A stretch of DNA of 64,000 bases from Hephaestia mangrovi. Lineage in GTDB: Bacteria; Pseudomonadota; Alphaproteobacteria; Sphingomonadales; Sphingomonadaceae. The stretch spans positions 124,001-188,000 of the forward strand of contig NZ_JAINVU010000006.1 of assembly GCF_019880555.1 (NCBI RefSeq). The letters are read 5' to 3'. Shown here piece after piece: positions 1 through 8,093 of this stretch; the stretch's first letter is position 1, and the number at the start of each line of letters is the position of its first letter. The position numbers and the translations under genes were made by a program. Below the pieces are notes generated by a model that did no database searches, was not told the origin of the DNA, and saw only the letters and a program-made list of their open reading frames with translations.

Positions 1-248
1 CTCGAGATGATCACCGCGGAGGCATCGCGCACTGCGTCGACGAAGGCGCGCTCATCTTCGGTGCGCGTCGCCGCACGGGGGTTGTAGAGCGGCAGCCGCG
101 CCATATCCTCGCCGCCGAACAGGCGAGTGCGGAATCCTTCGCGCTCGGCGGCGTCGAGCGCGATGCGGAGCGCGCGCTCGGTCGACGAGACGCCGCCGAT
201 CGTGCCGCCGATGCCGACGACTAGCGGTGGAAGTTCGGGGGATGCCAT
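1..248 (-). CDS. NADPH-dependent FMN reductase family protein (N-terminal part)
   Basis: This gene starts at an ATG (246-248) and runs leftwards off the window, so only about 82 residues are visible. The N-terminus PPLVVGIGGTIGGVSSTERA followed by a conserved LPLYNP segment matches the flavodoxin-like NADPH-dependent FMN reductase family (PF03358), which reduces FMN or quinone-type acceptors. The first strand and glycine-rich loop would bind the FMN phosphate. It diverges from the penicillin-binding protein gene, and the two starts are 147 bp apart across a shared regulatory region. The exact substrate cannot be judged from this fragment. Confidence 0.75.
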   Translation of the reverse strand, partial: MASPELPPLVVGIGGTIGGVSSTERALRIALDAAEREGFRTRLFGGEDMARLPLYNPRAATRTEDERAFVDAVRDASAVIIS

Positions 249-330
249 CGCCCGCGCATAGCCGCCCCGGCGCCCGGCCTCAATGCCGTGTCTCTTGCTC
301 GCCGGCCACTGACAGGTGTAAACGTCGGAC

Positions 331-360
331 TTGTGACTAGTGTATTAATTTGATAATACA
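331..360 (+). promoter_or_regulatory. Promoter with overlapping palindromic operator
   Basis: In an AT-rich stretch, TTGTGA (331-336) and TAATAC (354-359) are spaced by 17 bp, a reasonable sigma-70-type promoter for the plus-strand gene starting at 396. The -10 box forms one arm of a perfect inverted repeat, TGTATTA (341-347), N6, TAATACA (354-360). This is the architecture expected of a repressor operator that blocks RNA polymerase. The regulator is unknown, and the site could also serve the divergent flavin reductase gene. The promoter assignment is by eye. Confidence 0.45.
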
Positions 361-395
361 GTTTCTCCGCCCCCTGCGGCCGGCAGACCGAAGCG

Positions 396-2492
396 ATGCG
401 CCTTAATCCTTTCGAATCAGATACGATTTCGCGCGCCAACCGGCCCGAACGATTCGATCTCGACGATCTGATGCGCCGCGCCGACGAAGCAGTCGGCTAT
501 GGCGATGCCGACGCCGATTGGGGCGAACCGACGCTGCCACCCAAGCGACGGACCTCGAAGCTGCGCTGGGCGATGCGCGGATTGGGCGTGCTCGTCATCC
601 TGTTCGTGCTTCTCGTCGCGTGGCTGGCGGTCACCGCGCCGCTCTCCAAATCGCTGCAGCCGCCGACGCCGCCGTCGATCACGCTGCTGGCATCGGACGG
701 CACGCCGATCGCCCGGCGCGGAGCGATCATCGGCAAGCCGGTCGATGCCGCCAATCTGCCTGCCTATGTGCCCAACGCGTTCGTCGCGATCGAGGACCGG
801 CGCTTCTACCACCATTGGGGGATCGATCCGCGTGGCATCGCGCGTGCGGCGATTCACAACATGCGCGCCGGCGGGGTGCGCGAGGGCGGCAGCACGATCA
901 CCCAGCAGCTCGCCAAGAACGCCTTTCTCGACGCCGATCGCAACATGGGCCGCAAGCTGCGCGAGGTGCTGATCTCGTTCTGGCTCGAGGCGTGGCTGAC
1001 CAAGGACCAGATCCTTTCGCGTTATCTGTCGAACGTCTATTTCGGCGACAATGTCTACGGGTTGCGTGCGGCGTCCGAACATTATTTTGATCGTGAGCCA
1101 GAAGATCTCACCGTCGGTCAGGCCGCGATGCTCGCCGGCCTCGTCAAGGCGCCCTCCGCGCTCGCGCCGACCGGCAATCTGAAGGGCGCGCGAGCGCGTG
1201 AGGCCATCGTCGTCCATGCGATGCAGGATGGCGGCTTCATCACCAAGGCGCAGGCTGCCGCCGCCAGGCCCGCCGTTCTCCACGTCCGCCGCACCCGCCA
1301 GCTCCCCAACGGCACCTATTTCGCCGACTGGGTGTTGCCCGAGGCGCGCGACACCGCCGGCGAAGTCCGCGCCGAAACCACCGTGCGCACCACGCTCGAC
1401 ACCCGGCTGCAAAAGGCCGCCGAGCGCGCGGTCGGCCGCGCCGGCCTGCACAAGGCGCAGGTCGCGCTGGTCGCGATGAAGCCCGATGGCACCGTCGTCG
1501 CGATGGTCGGCGGCAAATCGTATAAGGACAGCCCCTTCAACCGCGCCACGCAGGCGCTGCGCCAGCCGGGATCGACCTTCAAGCTGTTCGTCTATCTCAC
1601 CGCGATGCGGCAAGGGCTCACCCCCGATACGACGATCGAGGACGCGCCGGTGACGATCGGCAACTGGTCGCCGGAAAATGCCGAAAAGCGCTATCGCGGC
1701 GAGATTCCGTTGCGCGAGGCGTTCGCCGTGTCGTCGAATGTTGCCGCGGCGCGGTTGATCCAAAAGGTCGGCGTCAACAACGTGATCCGTACCGCGCGCG
1801 ATCTCGGCATTTCGACGCCAATCCCGAGCGAGGCGACGATCGCGCTGGGCACTGCCAACACGTCGCTGCTCGAGCTGACCGCGGCTTATGCGGCGATCGC
1901 CGCGGGCGATTATCCGGTCCAGGCGCAAGGGCTCGCTGATCCCAAACAGAAGGGCTGGCTCGAGCAATTCACCCACGGCGCCCACCCGATTCCCCACCGC
2001 ATCCAGAACGAGATGCGCGATCTGCTGGCGGCCTCGGTCGAGGACGGTACCAGCCGCAAGGCTGCGCTCCCCGGCGTGCAGACCTTCGGCAAGACCGGCA
2101 CCACGCAGGATAGCCGCGACGCGCTGTTCGTCGGGTTTGCCAACGGTCTGGTCTGCGGCGTGTGGGTCGGCAATGACGACGACAGCCCCAATCCCGGCCT
2201 CGCCGGCGGCGGCATTCCGGCGCGCATCTGGCACGATTTCATGATCCAGGCGCTCGGCCTCGCTCCACGCGCTGTGCCGCAGCCGGCGGCCGATGAGGAC
2301 GAAGGCGACGCCGGCGATGCCAATATCGCCATACCGGACGATGGCGCGGTCGCGGTCGAGGGCAATTTCACCGGCCTCGGCCTCGATCTCAAGATCGGCG
2401 GCAACGGCGACATCACTTTGTCGCGCAACCCGCCCGCCGCCGACCGCCCGCCGCGACACGGCGACGAGGAGCCGCCGGCGAGCGACCAATAA
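396..2492 (+). CDS. Class A penicillin-binding protein (transglycosylase/transpeptidase)
   Basis: A bifunctional peptidoglycan synthase that polymerises lipid II and cross-links stem peptides in the periplasm. The order is a cytoplasmic tail of about 60 residues, one membrane anchor (about 61-81), a GT51 transglycosylase domain with the EDRRFYHHWGID motif (catalytic Glu133) and GGSTITQQLAKN (164-175), then a transpeptidase domain. The transpeptidase carries all three penicillin-binding motifs: STFK (Ser393), SSN (446-448) and KTGT (566-569). At 698 residues it is in the PBP1A/1C/2D-like size range. The C-terminal 60 residues are acidic and low-complexity. It is probably transcribed alone from the promoter near 331-359. 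The family is certain; the subclass (PBP1A versus PBP1C-like) is not. Confidence 0.92.
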   Translation: MRLNPFESDTISRANRPERFDLDDLMRRADEAVGYGDADADWGEPTLPPKRRTSKLRWAMRGLGVLVILFVLLVAWLAVTAPLSKSLQPPTPPSITLLASDGTPIARRGAIIGKPVDAANLPAYVPNAFVAIEDRRFYHHWGIDPRGIARAAIHNMRAGGVREGGSTITQQLAKNAFLDADRNMGRKLREVLISFWLEAWLTKDQILSRYLSNVYFGDNVYGLRAASEHYFDREPEDLTVGQAAMLAGLVKAPSALAPTGNLKGARAREAIVVHAMQDGGFITKAQAAAARPAVLHVRRTRQLPNGTYFADWVLPEARDTAGEVRAETTVRTTLDTRLQKAAERAVGRAGLHKAQVALVAMKPDGTVVAMVGGKSYKDSPFNRATQALRQPGSTFKLFVYLTAMRQGLTPDTTIEDAPVTIGNWSPENAEKRYRGEIPLREAFAVSSNVAAARLIQKVGVNNVIRTARDLGISTPIPSEATIALGTANTSLLELTAAYAAIAAGDYPVQAQGLADPKQKGWLEQFTHGAHPIPHRIQNEMRDLLAASVEDGTSRKAALPGVQTFGKTGTTQDSRDALFVGFANGLVCGVWVGNDDDSPNPGLAGGGIPARIWHDFMIQALGLAPRAVPQPAADEDEGDAGDANIAIPDDGAVAVEGNFTGLGLDLKIGGNGDITLSRNPPAADRPPRHGDEEPPASDQ

Positions 2493-2565
2493 CCCGTCTC
2501 CGTCATGCCGAAACACGATCGGGGCGACGGAGGTGTTGACGCTCGATGTGCCGCGCCGCATTGCC

Positions 2566-3573
2566 ATGCGTATGCGCTTCTTTTCGGACAACGCCGCCCC
2601 CGTCTGCCAGCCGGTGCTCGACGCGATCGCCGCAGCCAACACGATCGATACGGCCTATGACGGCGATCAATGGAGCGCGCAGCTCGACGAGCGTTTCTCG
2701 TCGCTGTTCGGAACCCGTGTTCGCGTGCTGTGGGTGCCGACCGGCACGGCCGCCAACGCGCTCGCGCTTGCCGCGCTGTGCCCGCCTTATGGCGGCGTGA
2801 TCTGCCACCGCGAGGCGCATATCCAGAATGACGAGGCGGGCGCGCCCGAATTCTTCACGCACGGCGCCAAGCTGATGCTGGCCGAAGGCGCGGGCGCGAA
2901 GCTGACGCCCGAAGCGGTCGAAGGCGTCATTGCCGGGATTCGCAAGGACGTCCACCAGGTCCAGCCGCATGCGGTATCGATCACCAACGCGACCGAATAT
3001 GGCTGCGTCTACACGCCCGACGAAGTGGCGGCGCTGGGCAAGCTTACCCAGAAGCACGATCTTGGCTTGCACATGGATGGCGCGCGTTTCGCCAACGCCG
3101 TGGCGCACCTCGGCTGCGAACCCGCCGAACTTACCTGGCGCGCCGGCGTCGACGTCTTGAGTTTCGGCTTCGTCAAGAACGGCGGCATGTCGGCCGAGGC
3201 GCTGGTGTTCTTCCGGTGCGAACTGGCCGATGCGAGCCTCTATCGCCGCAAGCGCGCCGGGCACCTGCTGTCCAAGGGGCGCTATCTCGCCGCGCAAATC
3301 CTGGCGATGCTGGAAGACGATCTCTGGCTTGCCAATGCCGCTGCGGCCAATGCCGGCGCGAAGTTGCTTGCCGACGCCGCGGGCGAGCGGCTGGTCTATC
3401 CGGTCGAGGCAAACGAGGTGTTTCTGAAGCTCTCGGCCGACGAGGCGCAGGGCCTGCGCGACCTGGGCTTCGATTTCTACGATTGGGGTGTCGGCGAGGC
3501 GCGACTGGTCACCTCGTGGGACCAGACCGAGGAACAGATCCGCCCGCTGGCCGAGGCGATCGCCGCGCTATAG
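2566..3573 (+). CDS. Low-specificity L-threonine aldolase family PLP enzyme
   Basis: A fold-type I PLP enzyme of the beta-eliminating lyase/threonine aldolase family, which cleaves L-threonine or L-allo-threonine to glycine and acetaldehyde. The N-terminus RFFSDNAAPV and the segment SFGFVKNGGMSAEAL, containing the PLP lysine, are typical, as is HMDGARFANAVA, whose Asp and Arg contact the cofactor. The open frame extends far upstream, but homology begins at MRFFSDN, so the start is the ATG at 2566 or 2572. GTG 2548 lies 14 bp after a GGAGG (2529-2533) and is an alternative. Length of about 335 residues is normal. It lies 73 bp after the PBP gene and may be co-transcribed with it. Confidence 0.85.
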   Translation: MRMRFFSDNAAPVCQPVLDAIAAANTIDTAYDGDQWSAQLDERFSSLFGTRVRVLWVPTGTAANALALAALCPPYGGVICHREAHIQNDEAGAPEFFTHGAKLMLAEGAGAKLTPEAVEGVIAGIRKDVHQVQPHAVSITNATEYGCVYTPDEVAALGKLTQKHDLGLHMDGARFANAVAHLGCEPAELTWRAGVDVLSFGFVKNGGMSAEALVFFRCELADASLYRRKRAGHLLSKGRYLAAQILAMLEDDLWLANAAAANAGAKLLADAAGERLVYPVEANEVFLKLSADEAQGLRDLGFDFYDWGVGEARLVTSWDQTEEQIRPLAEAIAAL

Positions 3574-3688
3574 GTCATCAGTCCCGCTTGTCATCCGATA
3601 AGCAAAAAGGTGGTTCGCATCGGCCGGCAGGCGGCGTAACGCGACTCATCGTCCGGCCGGCTGCCGGTCGATGCCGGGGAAGGCTTAG

Positions 3689-4624
3689 GTGCTCCAGCAG
3701 ACCAGCAGTGCCGATCTGACCGCGCCGCGCGCGACGCGGCTCGCGATCCTCGTGCCGTTCGCGATCGTCACGCTGATCTGGGGATCGACCTGGCTGGTGA
3801 TCCGCGATCAGGTGTCGAGCGTGCCGCCGAGCTGGTCGGTCACTTATCGCTTCACCGTTGCCGGTGTGGCGATGCTGGCAACCGCACTGGTTCGCCGCGA
3901 ACGCTTCGCGCTCGATGTGCGCGGCTGGCTGTTCGCACTGGCGATCGGCTTAAGCCAGTTCTGCCTCAATTTCAATTTCGTCTATCGTGCCGAGGAACAT
4001 ATCACCTCGGGGCTGGTCGCTGTGGTGTTCGCGCTGCTGCTCGTGCCCAATGCGCTGATGGGGCGCCTCTTCCTCGGCCAGCGGCTCGGGCGCCAGCTCC
4101 TCGTCGGTTCGGGCATTGCGATGGCGGGCGTCGTGCTTCTGTTCGTTCACGAGGCGCGCGCCGATCCCAATGGCGGGCGTGAGGCGCTGATCGGCATCGC
4201 GTTGACGCTGTGCGCGATCATGTCCGCCTCGACTGCCAATGTCCTGCAAGCGACCGAAACCGCGCGGCGCTATCCGATGATCTCGACGCTCGCAGTGGCG
4301 ATGCTGATCGGCGCGGGCATCGATGCTGCCGTCGCCTTCACGCTGTCGGGTCCGCCGGTGATCGAGGCGCGGCCGGTCTATCTCGCCGGCATCCTCTATC
4401 TGGGGCTGTTCGGCTCGGCGATCGCCTTCACGCTCTATTTTGGCGTGCTGCGGGTGATCGGGCCGGCCAAGGCGGCCTATTCGAGCGTCATCGTGCCGGT
4501 CATCGCGATGCTTCTGTCGACCCTGTTCGAAGGCTATCGCTGGACGCCGCTCGCGGCCGGGGGCGGCGTGCTGACGCTGATCGGGCTGGTCATCGCCTTG
4601 AGAGCCCGCAGGCCGGCGCGATAA
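3689..4624 (+). CDS. EamA-family (DMT superfamily) transporter
   Basis: An integral membrane protein of about ten transmembrane helices with two EamA repeats. The first repeat begins IVTLIWGSTWLVIRDQV, the classic start of drug/metabolite transporters. Substrate is unknown; relatives export amino acids, nucleobases or drugs. The GTG start is preceded by GGGGAAGG (3676-3683). Its 3' end overlaps the convergent SDR gene by 91 bp, which is unusually long. The overlapping part encodes the last transmembrane helix, so both frames are constrained there. Confidence 0.85.
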   Translation: MLQQTSSADLTAPRATRLAILVPFAIVTLIWGSTWLVIRDQVSSVPPSWSVTYRFTVAGVAMLATALVRRERFALDVRGWLFALAIGLSQFCLNFNFVYRAEEHITSGLVAVVFALLLVPNALMGRLFLGQRLGRQLLVGSGIAMAGVVLLFVHEARADPNGGREALIGIALTLCAIMSASTANVLQATETARRYPMISTLAVAMLIGAGIDAAVAFTLSGPPVIEARPVYLAGILYLGLFGSAIAFTLYFGVLRVIGPAKAAYSSVIVPVIAMLLSTLFEGYRWTPLAAGGGVLTLIGLVIALRARRPAR

Positions 4625-5370
4625 TCGCGATAGGCCGGGGCCCAGTCGAGCACACGCTTAGCCTTGCCGTTGGCGACGCGCCGATTCTCGGCATAGAAAG
4701 CCCGAGCCGCTGGTGAGAGACGATCGAGCGTCGTGAAGCGCGGTGGTTCCATCCCAAGCAGGCGCGCGGCGAATGCGATCACCTCGTTCTGGCTTGCCGG
4801 CCGGTCATCGGCGAGATTGTATGCCCCCGCCGGTGCGCCCATGCCGGCGATCACGCCGCTGACGATATCCCCGACATGGACGCGGCTGAACACCTGCCCC
4901 GGCGCATCGACGCGATGGGCCTGCCCCGCGAGAACTCGATCGAGCGGCGACCGGCCGAGCCCGTAGATGCCCGGCAGCCGGAAGACGCCGGCGCTGCGTG
5001 CCAGCCATTCGGCATCGGCCCTGGCCCGCGCCTGCCGCCGGCCGCTGCCGGTTGGCGCGCTCTCGTCGACCCAGGCGCCGCCCGCGTCGCCATAGACGCC
5101 GGTCGATGACAGATAGCCGAGCCACTGATCGGTGCGAAACAGTGTCCCATAACGATCGAGCACCGGATCACCCGCCTCACCGGGCGGCACCGACGACAGG
5201 ACGTGCGTTGCCGTGGCGAGCGCCGCTGCCACGCGGTCGCCATCCTCGAACGCGATCGTATCGCCCCGCCCGTCGCGGGTCGTGCCCATGACGACCCAGC
5301 CCCGCGCCCGCAGCGTCGTCGCCAGCCGCGTTGCCGTATAGCCCATCCCGAAGATCAGCATTCGTCCCAC
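4534..5370 (-). CDS. SDR/NAD-dependent epimerase-like protein (YeeZ type)
   Basis: An extended short-chain dehydrogenase with an N-terminal Rossmann motif (MLIFGMGYTATRLA) and an active-site-like SSTGVYGD segment, as in YeeZ-type proteins related to nucleoside-diphosphate-sugar epimerases. Homologues are common but functionally undefined. The GTG start at 5370 sits 4 bp after AGGAAGG (5375-5381, read on minus); the ATG at 5361 is an alternative. The last ~30 codons overlap the EamA transporter gene on the opposite strand, and the C-terminal tail PPPAASGVQR looks like unconserved extension. It diverges from pepN. Confidence 0.78.
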   Translation of the reverse strand: MGRMLIFGMGYTATRLATTLRARGWVVMGTTRDGRGDTIAFEDGDRVAAALATATHVLSSVPPGEAGDPVLDRYGTLFRTDQWLGYLSSTGVYGDAGGAWVDESAPTGSGRRQARARADAEWLARSAGVFRLPGIYGLGRSPLDRVLAGQAHRVDAPGQVFSRVHVGDIVSGVIAGMGAPAGAYNLADDRPASQNEVIAFAARLLGMEPPRFTTLDRLSPAARAFYAENRRVANGKAKRVLDWAPAYRDYRAGLRALKAMTSPISVSTPPPAASGVQR

Positions 5371-5454
5371 ACGGCCTTCCTACGAATTGGGCCCGCCGCG
5401 CTGCAACACCGATTTGAGTGGCGCGTTGCAATGGCAAATCTATAGGTAACCGTC

Positions 5455-8052
5455 ATGCTCGACGTCCAGAACGCCCCCGCTCAGCCCACCGTGATCCAGC
5501 GCGAGGATTATCGCCCGCCCGATTGGCAAGTGCCGGATATGGCGCTCGACTTCGATCTCGATGCCACGGCGACGCGCGTGAAGGCGACGCTGTCGGTCAC
5601 GCGCAACGGCGCGCACGATCGTCCGCTGCGGCTCGACGGCGCCGGGCAGAAACTGCTGTCGGTCGAGGTCGATGGCGTCGCGGTCAACGACTGGCGGCTT
5701 GACGGCGAGGCGCTGGTCATCCCGCTTTCGGGTGACGCCCACACGATCGAGACCGAGGTGGAGATCGCGCCCGAACGCAACACGCAGCTGATGGGGCTCT
5801 ATGCCTCGGGTGGCCTGCTCTGCACGCAATGCGAGGCGGAAGGGTTTCGCCGCATCACCTATTTCCCCGATCGCCCCGACGTGCTGACCCGCTACAAGGT
5901 GCGCATGACCGCCGACAAGGCGCGCTACCCGATCCTGCTGGCCAATGGCGATCCGATCGCGGAAGGCGATCAGGAGGATGGGAAACACTGGGCCGAATGG
6001 CACGATCCGTTCCCGAAACCTTCCTACCTCTTCGCGCTGGTTGCCGCCGACCTCAAGCCCAACCGATCGACCTTCACCACCATGTCGGGCCGCGAGGTCG
6101 CGCTCGCGATCTGGGTGCGCGAGCGCGACTTGGCCAAGACCGATCACGCGCTCCACGCGCTCGAACTGGCGATGGCGTGGGACGAGCACGTCTATGGCCG
6201 CGAATATGATCTCGACGTGTTCAACATCGTCGCGGTCGACGATTTCAACTTCGGCGCGATGGAGAACAAGGGGCTGAACATCTTCAACAGCCGCTACATT
6301 CTTGCCGATCCGGATACCGCGACCGATCTCGATTACGATGCGATCGCGGCCGTCGTCGCGCACGAATATTTCCACAATTGGTCGGGCGACCGGATCACCT
6401 GCCGGGACTGGTTTCAGCTCAGCCTCAAGGAAGGCTTCACCGTGTTCCGCGATCAGAGCTTCTCGGCCGATCAGGGCTCGGCGGCTGTCAAGCGAATCGA
6501 GGACGTCCGCACGCTGCGTGCCGCGCAATTCCCCGAGGATGCCGGGCCGCTGGCACACCCGATCCGGCCCGACAGCTATCTGGAAATCTCCAATTTCTAC
6601 ACCGCGACGGTGTATAACAAGGGCGCCGAAGTGATCCGCATGATGGCGACGATCCTCGGCCGCGATCGGTTCCGCCGTGCGACCGATCTCTATTTCGACC
6701 GCTTCGACGGGACGGCCGCGACCTGCGAGGATTTCGTCGCCTGCATGGAGGAAGGCGGCGAGGCCGATCTCGCCCAGTTCCGCTTGTGGTACAGCCAGGC
6801 CGGCACCCCGCGCGTCACCGCGACGCTGACGCATGAAGAGGGCAGCGACCGCGCCACGCTGACGCTCGAGCAGAGCGTCCCCGCCACGCCCGGCCAGCCG
6901 ACGAAACAACCGATGGTGCTGCCACTCCGCCTCAAGCTGTTCGGGCGGGACAGCGCCGCGACGCTGGCGCCCGAGCGCCTCGTCATGCTCAGCGACCCGC
7001 GCGAGGAGATCGTCTTCGAGGGGATCGACGAACGCCCCGTGCTGTCGATCAATCGCGGTTTCTCCGCGCCGGTTATCGTCGAGACCAATCGGACACCCGC
7101 CGATCTCGCGTTCCTCTCAGCGCATGATGACGATCCATTCGCGCGATACGAAGCGATGCAGCAATTGATGCTCGATACGCTGGTCGCCGCCGCCGCGCAT
7201 GGCCGCGCCGATCACGCCGCGGTGGTTGGCGCGGTGCGCAACACGCTCGCCGATGGTTCGCTCGATCCGGCGTTCGTTGCCGAAGCGGTGCTGCTGCCGT
7301 CGGAGGCATTTATCGGTGATCACATGCCAGTGGTCGATCCCGATCGCGTCTTCGCCGCGCGCGAAGCACTGCGTCGCGAGCTCGGCAAGTCGCTGGCTCC
7401 CGAATGGCGCAGCGCCTATGACGCCGCGGCCGGCGAGCCATATGCCTACAACCCGGCCGCCAAGGGCCGCCGTCGCCTCAAGAACGTCGCGCTTGGCTAT
7501 ATCGCGGCGAGCGGTGCCGACGATGCCGCCGATCTCGCCTTTCGCCAATTCGAGACCTGCGACAACATGACCGATCGCCAGGCCGCGCTGTCGACCCTCG
7601 CCAACGGCACGTCCGACAAGCGGATCGCCGCGCTCGACATCTTCTACAATCGCTATTCGGATAATCCGCTGGTGCTCGACAAATGGTTCTCGACCCAGGC
7701 GCTGTCGACGCGCGACGACACGCCGGCCGAGGTCGAGGCATTGGCGAAGCACGCCGATTTCACGCTCGCCAATCCCAATCGCGCGCGCTCGCTGGTCGGC
7801 GCGTTCAGCGTCAACCAGCGTGCCTTTCACGAGGCGTCCGGCCGTGGTTATCGGTTCGTCGCCGATCAGATCATTGCGCTCGACAAGCTCAACCCGCAAA
7901 CCGCGGCGCGGATGGTGCCGCCGCTTGGCCGCTGGCGGCGGTTCGCGGAGGATCGCGCGGCGAAGATGCGGGCAGAACTCCAGCGCATCCTCGAATCGCC
8001 GGGCTTGTCGAAGGACCTGTTCGAGCAGGCGTCGAAAAGCCTCGAAAGCTGA
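5455..8052 (+). CDS. pepN: Aminopeptidase N (M1 family)
   Basis: A zinc aminopeptidase that removes N-terminal residues from peptides in the cytoplasm or periplasm. It has the exopeptidase motif GAMEN (268-272) and the zinc site HEYFHNW (His303, Glu304, His307) followed by LKEG (Glu326). The 865-residue length and the C-terminal helical domain match gamma/alpha-proteobacterial PepN (about 870 residues) rather than shorter M1 enzymes. No signal peptide is visible. It starts at ATG 5455, 84 bp from the divergent SDR gene. Confidence 0.95.
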   Translation: MLDVQNAPAQPTVIQREDYRPPDWQVPDMALDFDLDATATRVKATLSVTRNGAHDRPLRLDGAGQKLLSVEVDGVAVNDWRLDGEALVIPLSGDAHTIETEVEIAPERNTQLMGLYASGGLLCTQCEAEGFRRITYFPDRPDVLTRYKVRMTADKARYPILLANGDPIAEGDQEDGKHWAEWHDPFPKPSYLFALVAADLKPNRSTFTTMSGREVALAIWVRERDLAKTDHALHALELAMAWDEHVYGREYDLDVFNIVAVDDFNFGAMENKGLNIFNSRYILADPDTATDLDYDAIAAVVAHEYFHNWSGDRITCRDWFQLSLKEGFTVFRDQSFSADQGSAAVKRIEDVRTLRAAQFPEDAGPLAHPIRPDSYLEISNFYTATVYNKGAEVIRMMATILGRDRFRRATDLYFDRFDGTAATCEDFVACMEEGGEADLAQFRLWYSQAGTPRVTATLTHEEGSDRATLTLEQSVPATPGQPTKQPMVLPLRLKLFGRDSAATLAPERLVMLSDPREEIVFEGIDERPVLSINRGFSAPVIVETNRTPADLAFLSAHDDDPFARYEAMQQLMLDTLVAAAAHGRADHAAVVGAVRNTLADGSLDPAFVAEAVLLPSEAFIGDHMPVVDPDRVFAAREALRRELGKSLAPEWRSAYDAAAGEPYAYNPAAKGRRRLKNVALGYIAASGADDAADLAFRQFETCDNMTDRQAALSTLANGTSDKRIAALDIFYNRYSDNPLVLDKWFSTQALSTRDDTPAEVEALAKHADFTLANPNRARSLVGAFSVNQRAFHEASGRGYRFVADQIIALDKLNPQTAARMVPPLGRWRRFAEDRAAKMRAELQRILESPGLSKDLFEQASKSLES

Positions 8053-8093
8053 GTGTGCTGGCACCGCGCGGCGACACCCGATAGAGCGGCGCC

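Noticed and set aside
417..2642. A 741-codon open frame antisense to the penicillin-binding protein gene
   Set aside because: It is a shadow frame caused by high GC at third positions. The sense frame has complete GT51 and transpeptidase motifs, and the antisense product has no recognisable domain. The same holds for long antisense frames over pepN, clpA, the M13 gene, ubiB and the acyl-CoA synthetase.
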